64,000 bases of DNA from Mytilisepta virgata. Its lineage: Eukaryota > Mollusca > Bivalvia > Mytilida > Mytilidae. Location of the stretch: contig CM051512.1 of NCBI GenBank assembly GCA_028015205.1, positions 25,141,139 to 25,205,138 on the forward strand. Reading direction: 5' to 3'. Below the pieces are notes generated by a model. It had not been told where the DNA came from. It was given only the letters and a program-made list of their open reading frames with translations, and searched no databases. Shown here one piece after another: positions 1 through 15,000 of the stretch (the first letter of the stretch is position 1; every line of letters begins with the position of its first letter). Position numbers and translations under genes: made by a program.

Positions 1-50
1 AGAAGATGTTATTGACAGCAGAAGAGCTGATGACGACCGGTCAAATTCAG
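1..50 (+). CDS. Exon of the zinc-finger/membrane gene (partial)
   Basis: Open in the frame starting at base 2 and read as an acidic, Ser/Arg/Asp-rich linker (EDVIDSRRADDDRSNS). The donor is TCAG|GTAAAA at 50/51. One base (G) is left over, and it joins AT of the exon at 771 to make an Asp codon. Too short to classify alone; the call rests on the clean phase match with the next exon. Confidence 0.5.
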
Positions 51-3000
51 GTAAAATTTTAATCCACATTTTCACTGCATTTGTCACTGAATGAAAAGTT
101 TTACGCCGGGACAATAGCTGCTGTAACAAAATAATGAACATTTTACAGTGTATTGTACAATACGAGAAAATATTGTATGACACTGCAGCATTTTTCAATC
201 ATAGTATAACTTACGAGTAATTTTTATTTGTGAAAATGGCTACTTTATTGTACGGAAAAGCCGTATTGGACGAGTCTAATATTGACTTACATAATATATT
301 TTTATAAGATAAAGTAGATAAATTTGGGTAATTCTTACTTATCAAATATACTGTGTCTACATTCACCAAATTACTCGAACTCATACAACATGACATTCGC
401 ACTATGCAGAATACAGACATCGTCCAATTTTAATGCACTCTTGCTATGTCTCATCAGAACTTCTCTTGGCAGAAAAGTTGGCAATCCAAAACAATAACCA
501 TAAACGTTCTTAGAACAGATTCAAATGCCGACATGACAGAATAGAGTTAATCCAAAACCATCTAACAAGTCTAACGGCAAATATAAATAACAAATGGCAC
601 AGGAACTAATACAAATTATCAAGGCTAAATCATAAAAATTAACATGAAAAATATAGTAAAGTAACAAACAATAACTTATGCGCAAAAAATGGCGCATACA
701 ATTTTACAAAATTTATCTTTTTCAAATCATACAAAACGTGCTGAATCTTGATTTTTTTTATGATATTCAGATGTTGATCCCCCACATAAACATCAGTGTG
801 GCATCTGTGAAAAAGTATTAAATACAACCGGAGACTTCCTAAATCATAAACAGTTACATGAGGTAAATTTTTTTGTAAAATATATTTTACAGAAAAGGTG
901 ATACGATATAGCAAGATAGGTCCCAATAAAATGAATATGTTCTACCTTTTTATGCCCCGCCTGTAAGGCAGCCCGGGCTTATAGTTCTCCGGTCTGCGCG
1001 ACCTTCCTTTCGTCCGTTCGTCCGTACGACTTTGAATTTCTTTATGGAATTTCAATATAAGAATCAATGTTAAGGTTCAGGTTTAAGTATTTTTTGATGC
1101 AGGAGTTAGGGTATCATCATGAAACTTTGTACATAGATAGCATGTGATATGAACAGCAGCAGTTTGATGAGAAACGGGTGCTGTGACCTTGAGGCCATGG
1201 GTCATCGACTTTGAATGTCTTTCTAGAATTTCAATATTAGAATCCAGGTTAAGGTTCAGGTTGAATGTATTTTTTCATGAAGTACTGAGAGATTTTCATT
1301 AACCCTATCGTTAGAGACTTCAAAGTCAACAATATACAAATGTAATTTTATTTACTAAATACTTACATCATTGGCGGGGCATGTAGTGTCCATTGGACAC
1401 ATATATACTTGTGTTTATGAGTGGAGGTAAACACATGCCAACTGATTAGAACGAAGGTTTGTTTAAACTGAATAATGGGTAATAAATAGTAGGAAAACCA
1501 TTAAATCGTTAAATCATTGCTTTTATCATATGTATGCTAGAAATGAGTCGTATATCTGTGTTATATTATAAAAGGTATCAAAATATAAAGTTGGTATACT
1601 CATTTCATTGATATTGTTGATTTCATGTTGTCGACGTTGGCCACCTGTCAAGTGCTAAACATCAATCTCATGGAGTATTAAACCAATTCCAAATATTTTG
1701 ATATATTGATATAATTCTTATATTAATTTTTGGTTTTGCAAAGTTTGGTCAGAAGGGCGCTACATGACCCAGAAACAAGTTGAATGCAAAGCATAGAGTA
1801 CCACAAGAATTTACTTATTACCACGAAGGCAATATATATAAACGAATATAAAAGAGCAAATGTTTTTTTTATACTGATAATATAAGTTATGACTGTATTT
1901 TTTTAAAAAGGAATATTTTTATTCAAAATGTTGATTGGTTCTTTTTAAGTTCAGTGGTCAATACTAAAAAAAAAACCAAAATATATAAACTCAAAATATT
2001 ACTACTTTTGTTCTGTATATAAATATGAATTCATACTGAAGTAATACATGCATTGCAGGGTAATAGGAAAAGAAGACTATCGAAGGACGGTATATTTATA
2101 AATCTATTTTTAGATATATTTATTCTATGAATAGAACAAAATTATTTTTGATGTAATAATTGCCATAACAAATATGATTTTTATACGTCCGCAAATTTTT
2201 TGCGGTCGTATATTGTATGAAGTTGGCGTCGTCGTCGTCGTCGTCGTCGTCCGGCGTCGTCCGAAGACATTTGGTTTTCGCACTATAACTTTAGTATAAG
2301 TTAATTGAAATCTATGAAATTTAAACACAAGGTTTATGACCACAAAAGGAAGGTTGGGATTGTTTTTGGGAGTTTTGGTCCCAACAGTTTAAGAATTAGG
2401 TTCCAAAAAGGGCCCAATAAGCATTTTTCTTGGTTTTTGCACAATAACTCTAGTATAAGTAAATGGAAATCTATGAAATTTTAACACAAGGTTTATGACC
2501 ACAAAAGGAAGGTTGGGATTGTCTTTGGGAGTTTTGGTCCCAACAGTTTAGGAATTAGGGGCTAAAAAATGGCCCATATAAGCATTTTTCTTGGTTTTTG
2601 CACAATAACTTTAGTATAAGTACATAGAAATCTATGAAATTTAAACACAAGGTTTATGACCACAAAAGGAAGATTGAGATTGATTTTGGGAGTTTTGGTC
2701 CCAACAGTTTAGGAATTAGGGCCAAAAAGGGTCCAAAATTAAACTTTGTTTGATTTCATCAAAAATTGAACTATTGGGGTTATTTGATATGCCGAATCTA
2801 ACCGTGTATTTAGATTCTTAATTTTTTGTCCCGTTTCAAATTGGTCTACATTAAAGTCCAAAGGGTCCAAAATTAAACTTAGTTTGATTTTAACAAAAAT
2901 TGAATTCTTGGGGTTCTTTGATATGCTGAATCTAAACATGTACTTAGTTTTTTTATTATGGGCCCAGTTTTCAAGTTGGTCCAAATTGGGGTCGAAAATT

Positions 3001-6000
3001 AAACTTGGTTTGATTTCAACAAAAATTGAATATATGGGGTTCTTCGATATGCTGAATCTAACCATGTATTTAGATTTTTGATATTTGGGCCATGTTACCA
3101 AATTGGTCCACATTGAGGTTTAGAGGGTCCAAAATTGAACTTTGTTTGATTTCATCGAAAATTGAACTACTGGGGTTCTTTGATATGCTAAATCTAACAA
3201 TGTATTTAGATTTTGGATATTGGAATACCACAAAGGGATGGTAAGAATTGTCTTTGGTAGTTATGGCTCAAACCGTTAAGGAATAAGGTGCAAAAAGGGG
3301 GGATAAGGGTTTCCAGGTTAATGGACAATTACTTAAGTACAAAACATAATTTAAAAGGCAGTGTAAGGTTGGTAATTGAAACTCATTTGAATATCTCACC
3401 TAAACTGCTTTTAAATTATTTATATTGGAAATTTGCCAAAAACTTTAGTTTAATGAACTTCATTGGAAATTTGCTAATATAAAATGTTGCTGATGAAGCT
3501 TTTTTGTTTATCTCACCTAAACTGCTTTTAAATTATGTATATTGGAAATTTGCCAAAAACTTTATTATTAAATTTCTGATTTATATATAAAAGCAAATAA
3601 TAATGATAAGGCAAGAGATACACACCAAACAGGATGTGTAAATTATTATAATAAGTATTGTGCAATAGCAAGAAATTTTCAATTGCACAGTATTGCGCAA
3701 TAGCAAAAAATCTTCAATTGCACAGTATTGCGCAATAGCAAGAAATTGATATTTGGGCCCGGTTATCAAATTGGTTCACATTGAGGTTTAAAGGGTCCAA
3801 AATTGAACTTTATTTGATTTCATCAAAAATTGAATCATCAAAAATTGAATTATTGGGGTTCTTTGATATCTTTAAATCTAACCGTGTATTTAGATTCTTA
3901 ATTTTTGGTCCCGTTTTCAAATTGGTCTACATTAAGGTCCAAAGGGTCCAAAATTAAACTTCTTTAAAATTTTCCATTTTAAATTGGTTATTTATGATTT
4001 ATATATAAAAGCAAATAATACTGATATGGTTTGAATAGGTAAATTAAAAATTTTTAAGTTCTTAGACCACATTAATTCTGTGTCAGAAACCTATGCTGTG
4101 TCAAATATTTATTCACAATCCAAATTCAGTGCTGTATCAAGCTTGAATGTTGTGTCCATACTTGCCCCAACTGTTCAGAGTTCGACCTCTGCGGTCGTAT
4201 CAAGCTGCGCCCAGCGGAGCATTTTATTACTATATGGTACAACAGTAAAGTGAAATTAAATTTAAAATTTTGAGACTTTGGCATTAAGTAACATTAAAAT
4301 CTAACCAATAACATATTCATGTTCCCATCGTGATTCAATTGTAGTCATTGTATTACTGATGGCCTAAGCTTCGTTAATAATACGAAATTGCAAGATATCT
4401 TTTAAAAAATGCCAAATTAGATGATGTAGGAGATTACTTGGAAACAGTATCAAATACTCATGTATGCTGTTGCGGATTATGCAGAAAATCAGTTAACTGA
4501 GGGAATGCATACTGAAAGATATAGGTCGTGGGAAAATATTGTCCTACCTTAATTGATCACTATACCACTGCGATAGCTGATGAAAAAGGATAGCATAGCT
4601 AATCGTGAAATTGGAATACCTAACATCTACAACAACTGACCGAACAAAAGATGAAATCACGAAAAGGTGCATTGCACCAGTGTTCGGATACGAGTTTTAG
4701 ATTTTTCAAGATTAGTTATTATGTATTGCATTGACAAATTCAGAAGATTTCAAGAGAAAATGGAACCGATACAAAGGGTTATGTCTTTTCTGTGACTATT
4801 TGGCTATTGTTATGTCACTTTCTAGATTGAAATATGACCTTCTGTTCACTAGTGAATTATTGCATTTTCTTTCACTTGGGTATCCCGGAACTCAGTTAAT
4901 AATGATATTTCTTTTTCATTGGTATTGTTCTAAGTCATATTGATATCGCTTAAATTTACAATTATAAACTCACACTATTCCATACACAGACATAAATTTC
5001 ATAATGAAGATGTGTCGCTTGTTCTACAAGATGCACTACTAAACCCATTTTGAAGTTTACTACTTTGATTTAAGCAGCTTAAACTGAACAGCTAGATTTA
5101 AATTCTATCCAATTATATATATGTTGAGGTTTGAAGATAGGAACCTATGGGAAAATTCATTCATAAAATCTTCTTGTCTGAAAACATTTTGCCAGTTGAA
5201 ACCAGATTTGGAAGACATGGCTATTTCGGTGCCTCTTTCAGAATTATGTCCAATAATATAGAATTGTGTTTCTTATGTGTTTTTAGGGCTGTTGATCGGC
5301 AAATTGAATATCCAGGTGAGCGACACAGTCTTTGTTGATATAACTCCAAACTTTTATGGCTCGGTTCTTTTTATCTCACAAATGAGACTAACTTTAGAAA
5401 GACAACATGTTTAGCTGAATTGAAATTTTACCGAAGTTCAGGGAATTTTAACCAATTGCATTGTTTTGAGCGGTTAACATGTTTATTTACAAAACAAACC
5501 TGACGCCACCCGGGAGGACACATGCTAATGCTTTATATATCGATCTAAATTTCATGCTTTTATTCTTTGTTTGAGTTTTAGTACATCTATCATGTGTTCT
5601 TTGTGTTACTCTCCCCCCGATAATTATGCTTTGTTAGCATTATTGGACAAGGCACATGGATATTTGAGGTTTTATCAGTTTGAATTATGAATGTATTCGA
5701 TACTAGTATTCCATATGATCATTATATCTTATGTTTGTATACACAGTAAAGATGCAAATAGACGGATTATCAGAAGAAGTAAATGAGGAAATAGTAGAGC
5801 ACACTCAACCAAAACGGATGTCTACGGAAGAAATGATGTTTTTGGGCCATAAAACAGGAAGTTTAGTGATATTTGGAAGAACCAGTGAGGCAATTTTTAA
5901 GTCAGACAAATCCCTAGTTGATGCTATTTCAAACTTTTTGAGCAAATTGTTCTTTGATTTCCCTACCGAAATGGACACACCAAAGGAAATAACAATCCGC

Positions 6001-9000
6001 GTTGAAGAAATGGATGAAGTGGGTAAATTTGATAGTCTTTCAATAAAAGAAAAGTTTGCTCATTTGTGTTTTAATTTAGGTCATATTTTACAATGTATTA
6101 TATTTAAATAGTATACACTAAATAAACTTCAAAATCACCAGTTTTTTGCCGATAAAAATCTAATTTGGCAATTGACTAACATTCATTTTAGGAAGTACAA
6201 TAGCTGAGGAACGTAAAGACGTTACATACAGATACTCCTTGTGGTTCATACAATTTCCCAAATAAAACTTTTCTAAAACCCAATAAATAATACAAATGTA
6301 TCTATTCAATGAGCACGTGAACCGTATTATATTGTATCGTATTCCCTTCTACGGTAAAGAAGTTGTATCTTTTTCAAATTTCATTATTGCTTTCCTATAC
6401 GTTTTATATATAACCCTCACAATTTATAGTATTTGAGGACGTTATGGAGTAAGCAAATAATTATAAATATGATTCAGGCTTCGTACAATATAATACTGGT
6501 GTCATAATTTTCATGTTAATCTGTCATTTTTGCCTTGATTTTTATAATTTCTGAAATTTCATATAAAATCAAGACGGCAGAAACAAAATTTCATATTGCC
6601 TTTCAGTCTACAGTGTACCAGGACTTGTGAAGTCCTGTTTATAAAAGTAACTTGCCTGTGATGAACACATCTAAAGTTGTACGAATTGGATTGACAGCCA
6701 AACAACTACTTCGAGATTCCGCTGACGTCAAAATGCTGGATTTACAATTAACTGCTATCGTATATTCATTGGAAAATATTTTGAACAGCATGTTTATTTT
6801 AATTCTTTTAATTTTATGTTAAGAAGATTATTTCAGCTATTGTATGACCCATCTGAGATGAAAAATTCAAATTAGGATTTCAGATTCGAATTTATATCAT
6901 TTTTATCGTATAATGATCCAACTTTCACAAAATATCAATCATTGTACAAAATTTCCTCCCATGATGCAACATTGACGTCATGACCTGATAAATCAAGGAT
7001 TTGAAGAAAATTGAGTGTTTTCCAAGTATATTTGGTGTCAAAACAACAATTAGCAACAGCCTTGCCCAAAAATATTTTTAAATATGTTTGTCTTACATAA
7101 ACACATATTTCAGTGAAATATATTTTTGCACAAGGCTGTTGCTCATATCAAAACTCTACTTCAAAAGGTCCAAACATGAGTGAAGTTTGGTTTTTTTCAT
7201 TGATTTCTTCACAATTAGTTATCTTTGACAGCATACTGCCGCTTTTACAGAAATTTCTTGTTGAAAACAAAACATGATCCATAAAATGCAACATGTTAAG
7301 AGTAATTAATTATAGCTTAGACAGTGTTTCATTACTTTTTTATTTTTTAATTCAAGGAACCAAATCGTACGATGTACGCATCATGTTCTTTCTGTGCCAA
7401 AAAAAACTTTGTATGTTTTTGTTCTGTCACCATTTAAATAAATATCTCCAAAACAATTATTAACTGCTATTATGAACAGGCAAAATAAAAGTAGAAGAAA
7501 AAATCATCTATATTCTAAATATTAATTAAATCCATGATGATCAGTTGATATTTCTTTAAAATATGACGATTATTTAAGAGCAAAACAGATGAAGTGAAGC
7601 AACTGTAGCTCCTTTGATCTATTTACATCTTTTAGAAACTCATTTTCATTAACAGTAAGATACCTAGCGCTTGTTGTTTAAAATAAATTAATTTATTTTC
7701 CTTTGAAAATGTCGTGAAAAACTGTTGCAATACGTTATTTTACTGTCCAAAGACGTTATTGGATGATCTAAAGTTTGCAATAATGTCCATTCTTGATTTA
7801 ATTTTGTTGTTAAATACAGTAGTTCAGAAAGTTGACAGTTGAGGTAAACAAGACAAGAAAAGTACCAGAAGTATATCAAAAATGTATCTGAATTGTACAA
7901 ACTCAAACAAAACCCCCTCACGAGCTCTTCCTTCAAATCAATCAAACTTTTCATTTTTCTATTATCCTATTGTCATTTACAATTCATTAGAATATGCAGA
8001 TGATGAAGGGGACAAGTTTACATGTGGAAGATGTTCAAGAGAGTTTTTCGTCCTGGAAGTATTTGCACAACATAAAAAAAGTAAATGTGAAAGGAGATAT
8101 TCCACTGAAAGTAAAACATTTTCAGGTAAATAATTCTAAATTATGACTAATTGGTTATCTTCCTTAAATAATTTTAATTCTATTCGTACATCCACATTTT
8201 CCGTTGATTGGCTATTTTATTATTTTTTTTCAATTTTAACCGTAGTTCAAACTTTCGTTAAAACTCATACTGTTATTTTCATGTATGGATATTTCAGCAT
8301 AATATCTTATGGGAAACGTATTTAAACAATTTTTCTGAAGAACAAGTGAATCGGTCGATATTACATATGATCGTTACTTATGAAAACAAGAATAATTCTT
8401 TTTAAATTGGCATTGTACTGCAAACATTGTTGCTAGAACCCATTTTTTTTACCTCACCTGTCCAGAGGCCATGTGAGCTTTTGTCATCACTTGGCGTCCG
8501 TCGTCCGTTAACTTTTAATCCGTCACATTTAATCTTCTCCTCTGAAACCACTAAGCCAAATGGATCAAAACTTGACAAGAAGTATATATGGGATATTTTT
8601 ATATATAAAGTTTTCTCATTTCGACCCAATCGGACTACAAACATGGCCTCGTGGGCAATTCTTGTTTCTCATTGGTTGATTAAAATAATTTTTTTTCTCT
8701 GGAACTGCTTGGCAAAATGGAATGAAAGCTGACTGGAAGCATCTATGGGAGGTTCTGTACAAAGTCTTCCCACTTTATCCCGATCGGACTACAAATATGG
8801 CCACCATGTGCAATTCTTGTTTCTCATTGATTGATTTAAAAAAAAATTGGGGAACTACCTCGCCAAAACTGACAGCCAAATTTGACAGAAAGTTTCGGTC
8901 GTATATTGGTATGACGTTGGCTTCGTCGTCGTCTTCGTCCGAAGACATTTGTTTTTCGCACTATAACTTTAGTATAAGTTAATAGAAATCTATGAAATTT

Positions 9001-12000
9001 AAACACAAGGTTTATGACCACAAAAGGAAGGTTGGGATTGATTTTGGGAGTTTTGGTCCCAACAGTTTAAGAATTAGGGCCAAAAAAGGGCCCAAATACG
9101 CATTTTTCTTGGTTTTTGCACAATAACTTTAGTATAAGTAAATAGAAATCTATGAAATTTAAACACAAGGTTTATGACCACAAAAGGAAGGTTGGGATTG
9201 ATTTTGGGAGTTTTGTCCCAACAGTTTAGGAATTAAGGGCCAAAAGGGTCCGAAATTAAACTTTGTTTCGAAAATTGAACGATTCGGAATTATTTGATAT
9301 GCCGAATCTAACCGTGTATTTAGATTCTTAATTTTTGGTCCCGTTTTCAAATTGGTCTACATTAAGGTCCAAAGGGTCCAAAATTAAACTTAGTTTGATT
9401 TTAACAAAAATTGAATTTTTGGGGTTCTTTGATATGCTGAATCTAAACATGTACTTAGTTTTTTTATTATGGGCCCAGTTTTCAAGTTGGCCCAAATCGG
9501 GGTCCAAAATTAAACTTTGATATTTCAACAAAAAATGAATATATGGGGTTCTTCGATATGCTGAATCTAACCATGTATATAGATCTTTGATATTTAGGCC
9601 CGGTTATCAAATTGGTCCACATTGAGGTTTAGAGGGTCCAAAATTGAACTGTATTTGGTTTCATCAAAAATTGAATTCTTGGGGTTCTTTGATATGCTGA
9701 ATCTAACCATGTATTTAGATTTTGGATATTGGAATACCACAAAGGGATGGTAAGAATTGTCTTTGGTAGTTATGGCTCAAACCGTTAAGGAATAAGGTGC
9801 AAAAAAGGGGGGGAAAGGGTTTCCAGGTTAATGGACAATTACTTAAGTACAAAACATAATTTAAAAGGCAGTGTAAGGTTGGTAATTGAAACTCACCTAA
9901 ACTGCTTTTAAATTATTTATATTGGAAATTTTCCAAAAACTTTATTATTAATAAATTCCATTGGAAATTTGCCAATAATTTTAGTTTAATGAACTTCATT
10001 GGAAATTTGCCAATATAAAATGTTGCTGATGAAGCTTTTTTGTTTATCTCACCTAAACTGCTTTTAAATTATGTATATTGGAAATTTGCCAAAAACTTTA
10101 TTATTAAATTTCTGATTTATATATAAAAGCAAATAATAGTGATAAGGCAAGAGATACACACCAAACAGGATGTGTAAATTATTATAATAAGTATTGTGCA
10201 ATAGCAAGAAATTTTCAATTGCACAGTATTGCGCAATAGCAAGAAATCTTCAATTGCACAGTATTGCGCAATAGCAAGAAATTGATATTTGGGCCCGGTT
10301 ATCAAATTGGTCCACATTGAGGTTTAAAGGGTCCAAAATTGAACTTTATTTGATTTCATCAAAAATTGAATCATCAAAAATTGAACTATTGGGGTTCTTT
10401 GATATGGCGAATCTAACCGTGTATTTAGATTCTTAATTTTTAGTCACGTTTTCAAATTGGTCTACATTAAGGTCCAAAGGGTCCAAAATTAAACTTCTTT
10501 AAAATTTTCCATTTTAAATTGGTTATTTATGATTTATGTATAAAAGCAAATAATACTGATATGGTTTGAATAGGTAAATTAAAAATTTTTAAGTTCTTAG
10601 ACCACATTAATTCTGTGTCAGAAACCTATGCTGTGTCAAATATTTATTCACAATCCAAATTCAGTGCTGTATAAAGCTTGAATGTTGTGTCCATACTTGC
10701 CCCAACTGTTCAGGGTTCGACCTCTGTGGTCATATCAAGCTGCGCCCAGCGGTGCATTTTATTTTCATCCTGATTGGATATGCATTTTATTTCATCCTGA
10801 TTGGATAAGCATGTCTGCCATGGACAATTCTTGTTTCTGGTAGGCTGATATAAAGAAATCTTTTTCTCTGAAACCGCTCGGCCAAATGAAACGAAACTTG
10901 ACAAGAAGCATATGTGGGAGGTTTTTTACAAAGTTTTCTAATTTGTCCAGATCATGCGACATACATGGACGCCATGGGCAATTCTTGTTGCCAGGTGAAC
11001 GATACAGGCTTAGCCCTCTGGGTCTCTAGTTTAATTTCCAAGATCTTCTTCTCTGAAGTCACTTGCAATGTACTTAGTAAGTGTTATTGCTTTGGAGTGA
11101 ATTGGAAATATAAGATTGTCGTTAGTTTCGGAAGTAACAAAGGCCGATATGACATATCTGTATCCTAAAGATCAATAGAATAAATTTATACCAAACTATG
11201 TGGATTATATACTTATGGGGACGTTCATTATTATTCTTGCAGTCTTGCTCTGGGTTTCAAAGAGTCAACACCTGATGAGCCTATGTTTAATATTGAAATT
11301 TGTGGTTCACAGATCCTGTCAACTACTGTTTATCTTACTGTTTGACAATTGAAAAAAATAACAATCCAAAGATACTAATATTACATATAGTAAATTTATA
11401 CTATGCTGTATACGACGCATTTTAAGGAGTTACCTCTCATCAGCAGCATTAAAACCGAAACATTTGGAAGACCAAAAACCAAACTTATTTTAAACAAGAA
11501 GTACTCATAACCAAAAATACCGAAATAGGAAACCAAATTTCAGCTAAGGAGATCTACCATGTGCAATACAAGGAATGAACCCTTAGTATTTCTATTATTT
11601 TTGAATTTTGCTAAATACTGGTAATTTCTTTAACAAATCAATGAATAATCATGTCAGACAAGTCTGACGACTGGATTAGCGAACACTCTCGGAGACCTAG
11701 GAAAGTTATCAACTCACCCAGATTTACTGATATATCTTTTTTAGAAATGGTATAGATGTACTTGATAAACAATTGTTTGTGACCGACAAAATTCCTACAA
11801 AATATGTTTTCAAATCAATATTGATGTTGTCGGTCATTATTCATCTACAGAAAAAAATTTGCCAAGTTAATTCATCCTCAATATTTTATCAGGGTACAGA
11901 GTTGTCCAGTTCAATTACCAAGCATTCCAAGCAGTTGCATCACTCCAAGACAAGGTTTCGTCTATCGCACTAGAACATGACATTGATGATGATTTAATCA

Positions 12001-15000
12001 AAGATGTTAAACAGTATCCTGTTGTTATTTTTTGTATTGCTGACAAAACGAAAGATACAAGACGTACGATTAACCAAGTCATAGATCAAGGCCAGCTTGA
12101 GCCACCTTTAGAGATGAAATCAGAACTGGTAGATCATGTCATAAATGTCGAAACCAAGCCTCTAGTATGCGTCCTTACAGCAACAGGTGGACATTTAACA
12201 CTTGAGGTAACTCATTTGTATTACGTAAAATAAAGGTCGCATTTCTTAAACATCTGTCTCAATATATGTACTTAAGGCAGATTATATCTAATACACTGAG
12301 CTTCTTTTTCGGGCATCTTGCAAATTTGTATGTAAATATATGTTTTCAACGAGCAGTTAATATTTCTTATTATGTAAAATTTATATCGTAAGTTTATGTA
12401 GAAAAAAAAATGACAAAAATGAATAAATAGCAAAATTACAAAAAAAAATCTAAAAAGAACCCTTTTTAGGGGAGATTATTGGCAGAATTTTTTTTTAATT
12501 AAATGTAAAGAAAATAGCAAGAAAATATGAATGGGAACCCGAATTTTTATTTTAAGAATATCAAGTCAGATAAGTGTTCTTTTCACAATATAAACAAATT
12601 ATATCTGCTAGTTTTTTTATTGTACGACAAAGTTGGATTTTCCCTATAAATCTATATAAAATTTACCAACATTAAGATTCAGTTATCTCAAAATCAAGAA
12701 CGGTGACCTATGTTTTTTAAATTGAAATTTCAACATCCTGCCTGGAAAAAATTAGGAAAATCTATCTGCTAAAAATATTAGTATTGATCTACGTTAATTC
12801 GGTACGTTAGGTACAAGACCGATTTTTTTTATATACAAACGGTAAACGACAGACACGACATAATACACCCTGTATTCAGAAAGTCGATGATAACAGGTAA
12901 TTAGCTTTACGTAATAACTAAATAATGAAAGACAACTTCTTAATAATGCAAGAGTTTTAGCTATAGGACTTCAAATTTAAAATTGATTTCATACTATATA
13001 ACAAAAGATATATTTATTTAGTTACTGCCATATAAACTTTTAATAAAAGATTATGTTTAAACTTTATTTATATCATCACTCCAGAAATTTTAACAACAGC
13101 CATCACTTGATAAATGAGATTAGATATCTTAACATAAATTTTTTTCACTATTCTTGTAACTCTACCATATTATCATCATTTCCATTGTGGTAGGTGCGGT
13201 TAATGGAGCAGAGTACTTACGACTTTTATTGAAAACCAGGACTCGGTTACTGTATCGGGAAATCTTATGTCACACCGGTATTTCAATCCACCTGCTTTAA
13301 ATTTCGTCTTGTTCTGATTGTCTTAGGTTACATACTCAAAACATGTACTAAGATGAATGTCTGGAATTCCAATTCGTTTTTTGCTTTTCCGGCATCGTCG
13401 TCAACAATTACTAAGTTTTCTGCTTAAGTTAGTTTGTCATTACATCTCATTTTGACGACCATTTCGAATCCCTCACCCTAGGTCAAGGTCCAGTGACTTT
13501 CACTTAATTAGCAATTTCCAATGTCAAGTTTTTTGCTTAAGTTAGTTTGTTAGGAACTACTTGTGATAGATCAATGATATTTTCTATAAAGCTGCATTAC
13601 TATCAGTACATCTCAAGTTGACGACCATTGCGAGGCCCTGCCTAGGTCATGGCCCAGCGACTTTAAAGTTATTAGTAATGTTGCTGTTCATCAGAATGTT
13701 TTTATAATTTTCTACTGACATGCGACACATATCTCTGTGTCAAAAGTTTATTATAATATAGCAACACGATACATAACTTTATTTTTCAAAGTTATACACA
13801 TGTAACACCCAATATGCACATGTAGGTGAAATATTTTCGGTCATATGTTTACCAATATCTTCGAAATTACAAAAGTAAGTATATAGCGGAACAGCTCATA
13901 CGACAATAAAATACGAGGAAAATATTGAGACAGTGAGTTGTTAAAAGTACAAATGCACAAAACACACAAGTTGAACAAATCCGAATACTTTGTTATTTGC
14001 TTTGGGTTTCTAAGAGTCAACACCTATTCATTATTTCGTTCAAATTTTGTATGATTGTTAGTCACTACGTGTACTTGATCCTATCGCACCGTAATTTTGA
14101 TTCGACAATTTTACGGGAGTTATAGGACTATAATGTTTTTGTGCATGTGACACTACAGAAAGACTTTGAGGACGCAATTTTTTATTTGTATTGTAATGCA
14201 ATTTTTTTATTATGTGTTGACATCTATACTTTGCCGCCATTTCAATAATACACATTTTGTATATATTGTGGGGCTTCGACTTTTCGCTGCGGCGGAGGAC
14301 ATATGGATATGTGTAGCAATCTTTTTTTTCTTATTTTGTATTTGATTTTGTTCGATTTTGTATATATTTTACTTCTAATTTTTGAGCGGGTAATTCCAGA
14401 AACGCCGGCGTATGGAGTATATATTTAACAAGTCATACGTTATTCCGTAACTTGTGACATATACATTGACTTCCTGGACAGAGCCTGGCTCCTGACGGAA
14501 AAGTTCCTCAGACAGGGGTATGTTGCTCCTAAGTTGTAGTCGTCCTTATTAAAGGTTTATGGACGTCATCATGACATGGTTGACAGGTATGAAAAAACCG
14601 TTTCCCAAAATGAAATTGGACCTTTTCCATTGATGTTGTCTCTTCCTCATACCGGAGCACCTGAGTCATGTTGGTGGGGTTCATGTTAAAAAAAATTCAG
14701 TTTTTAAGTGTAGTGTATGTATTGATTTGGTCTTGTCTTCGTTGTTCTCCGAAGTTTGTCAGTTGTTTCGATTTTTCCCTCCTTCGAATATCCCTTTGGT
14801 ATTTCTTGACTTTTATTCCAATTTTAACAGCTCACCATTTCCATTTATTTTCCTTCTAATCTTCGAAATTGAAAAATACCTAAAACCTTCAACAATTGAA
14901 ATCAGTAACTCAACTCCTACCGATCGAGGTCTTAATTAAAATTTGCAACTAGAATCTTAACTTGTAAGTAGCAACGTCAATGTACTGATGCAATTTTCAA

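Noticed and set aside
2739..3113. 124-residue minus-strand ORF with repeated FSISKNP motifs
   Set aside because: Translation of the tandem ~115-bp repeat; units and frames differ, and the same DNA recurs at 9328-9531.
5287..5315. 29-bp microexon with good splice sites and matching downstream phase
   Set aside because: The donor CCAG|GTGAGCGACACAG coincides with a terminus motif of a dispersed repeat also seen near 10993 and (inverted) elsewhere, and the upstream phase does not fit exon 771-862. Kept only as a remote possibility.
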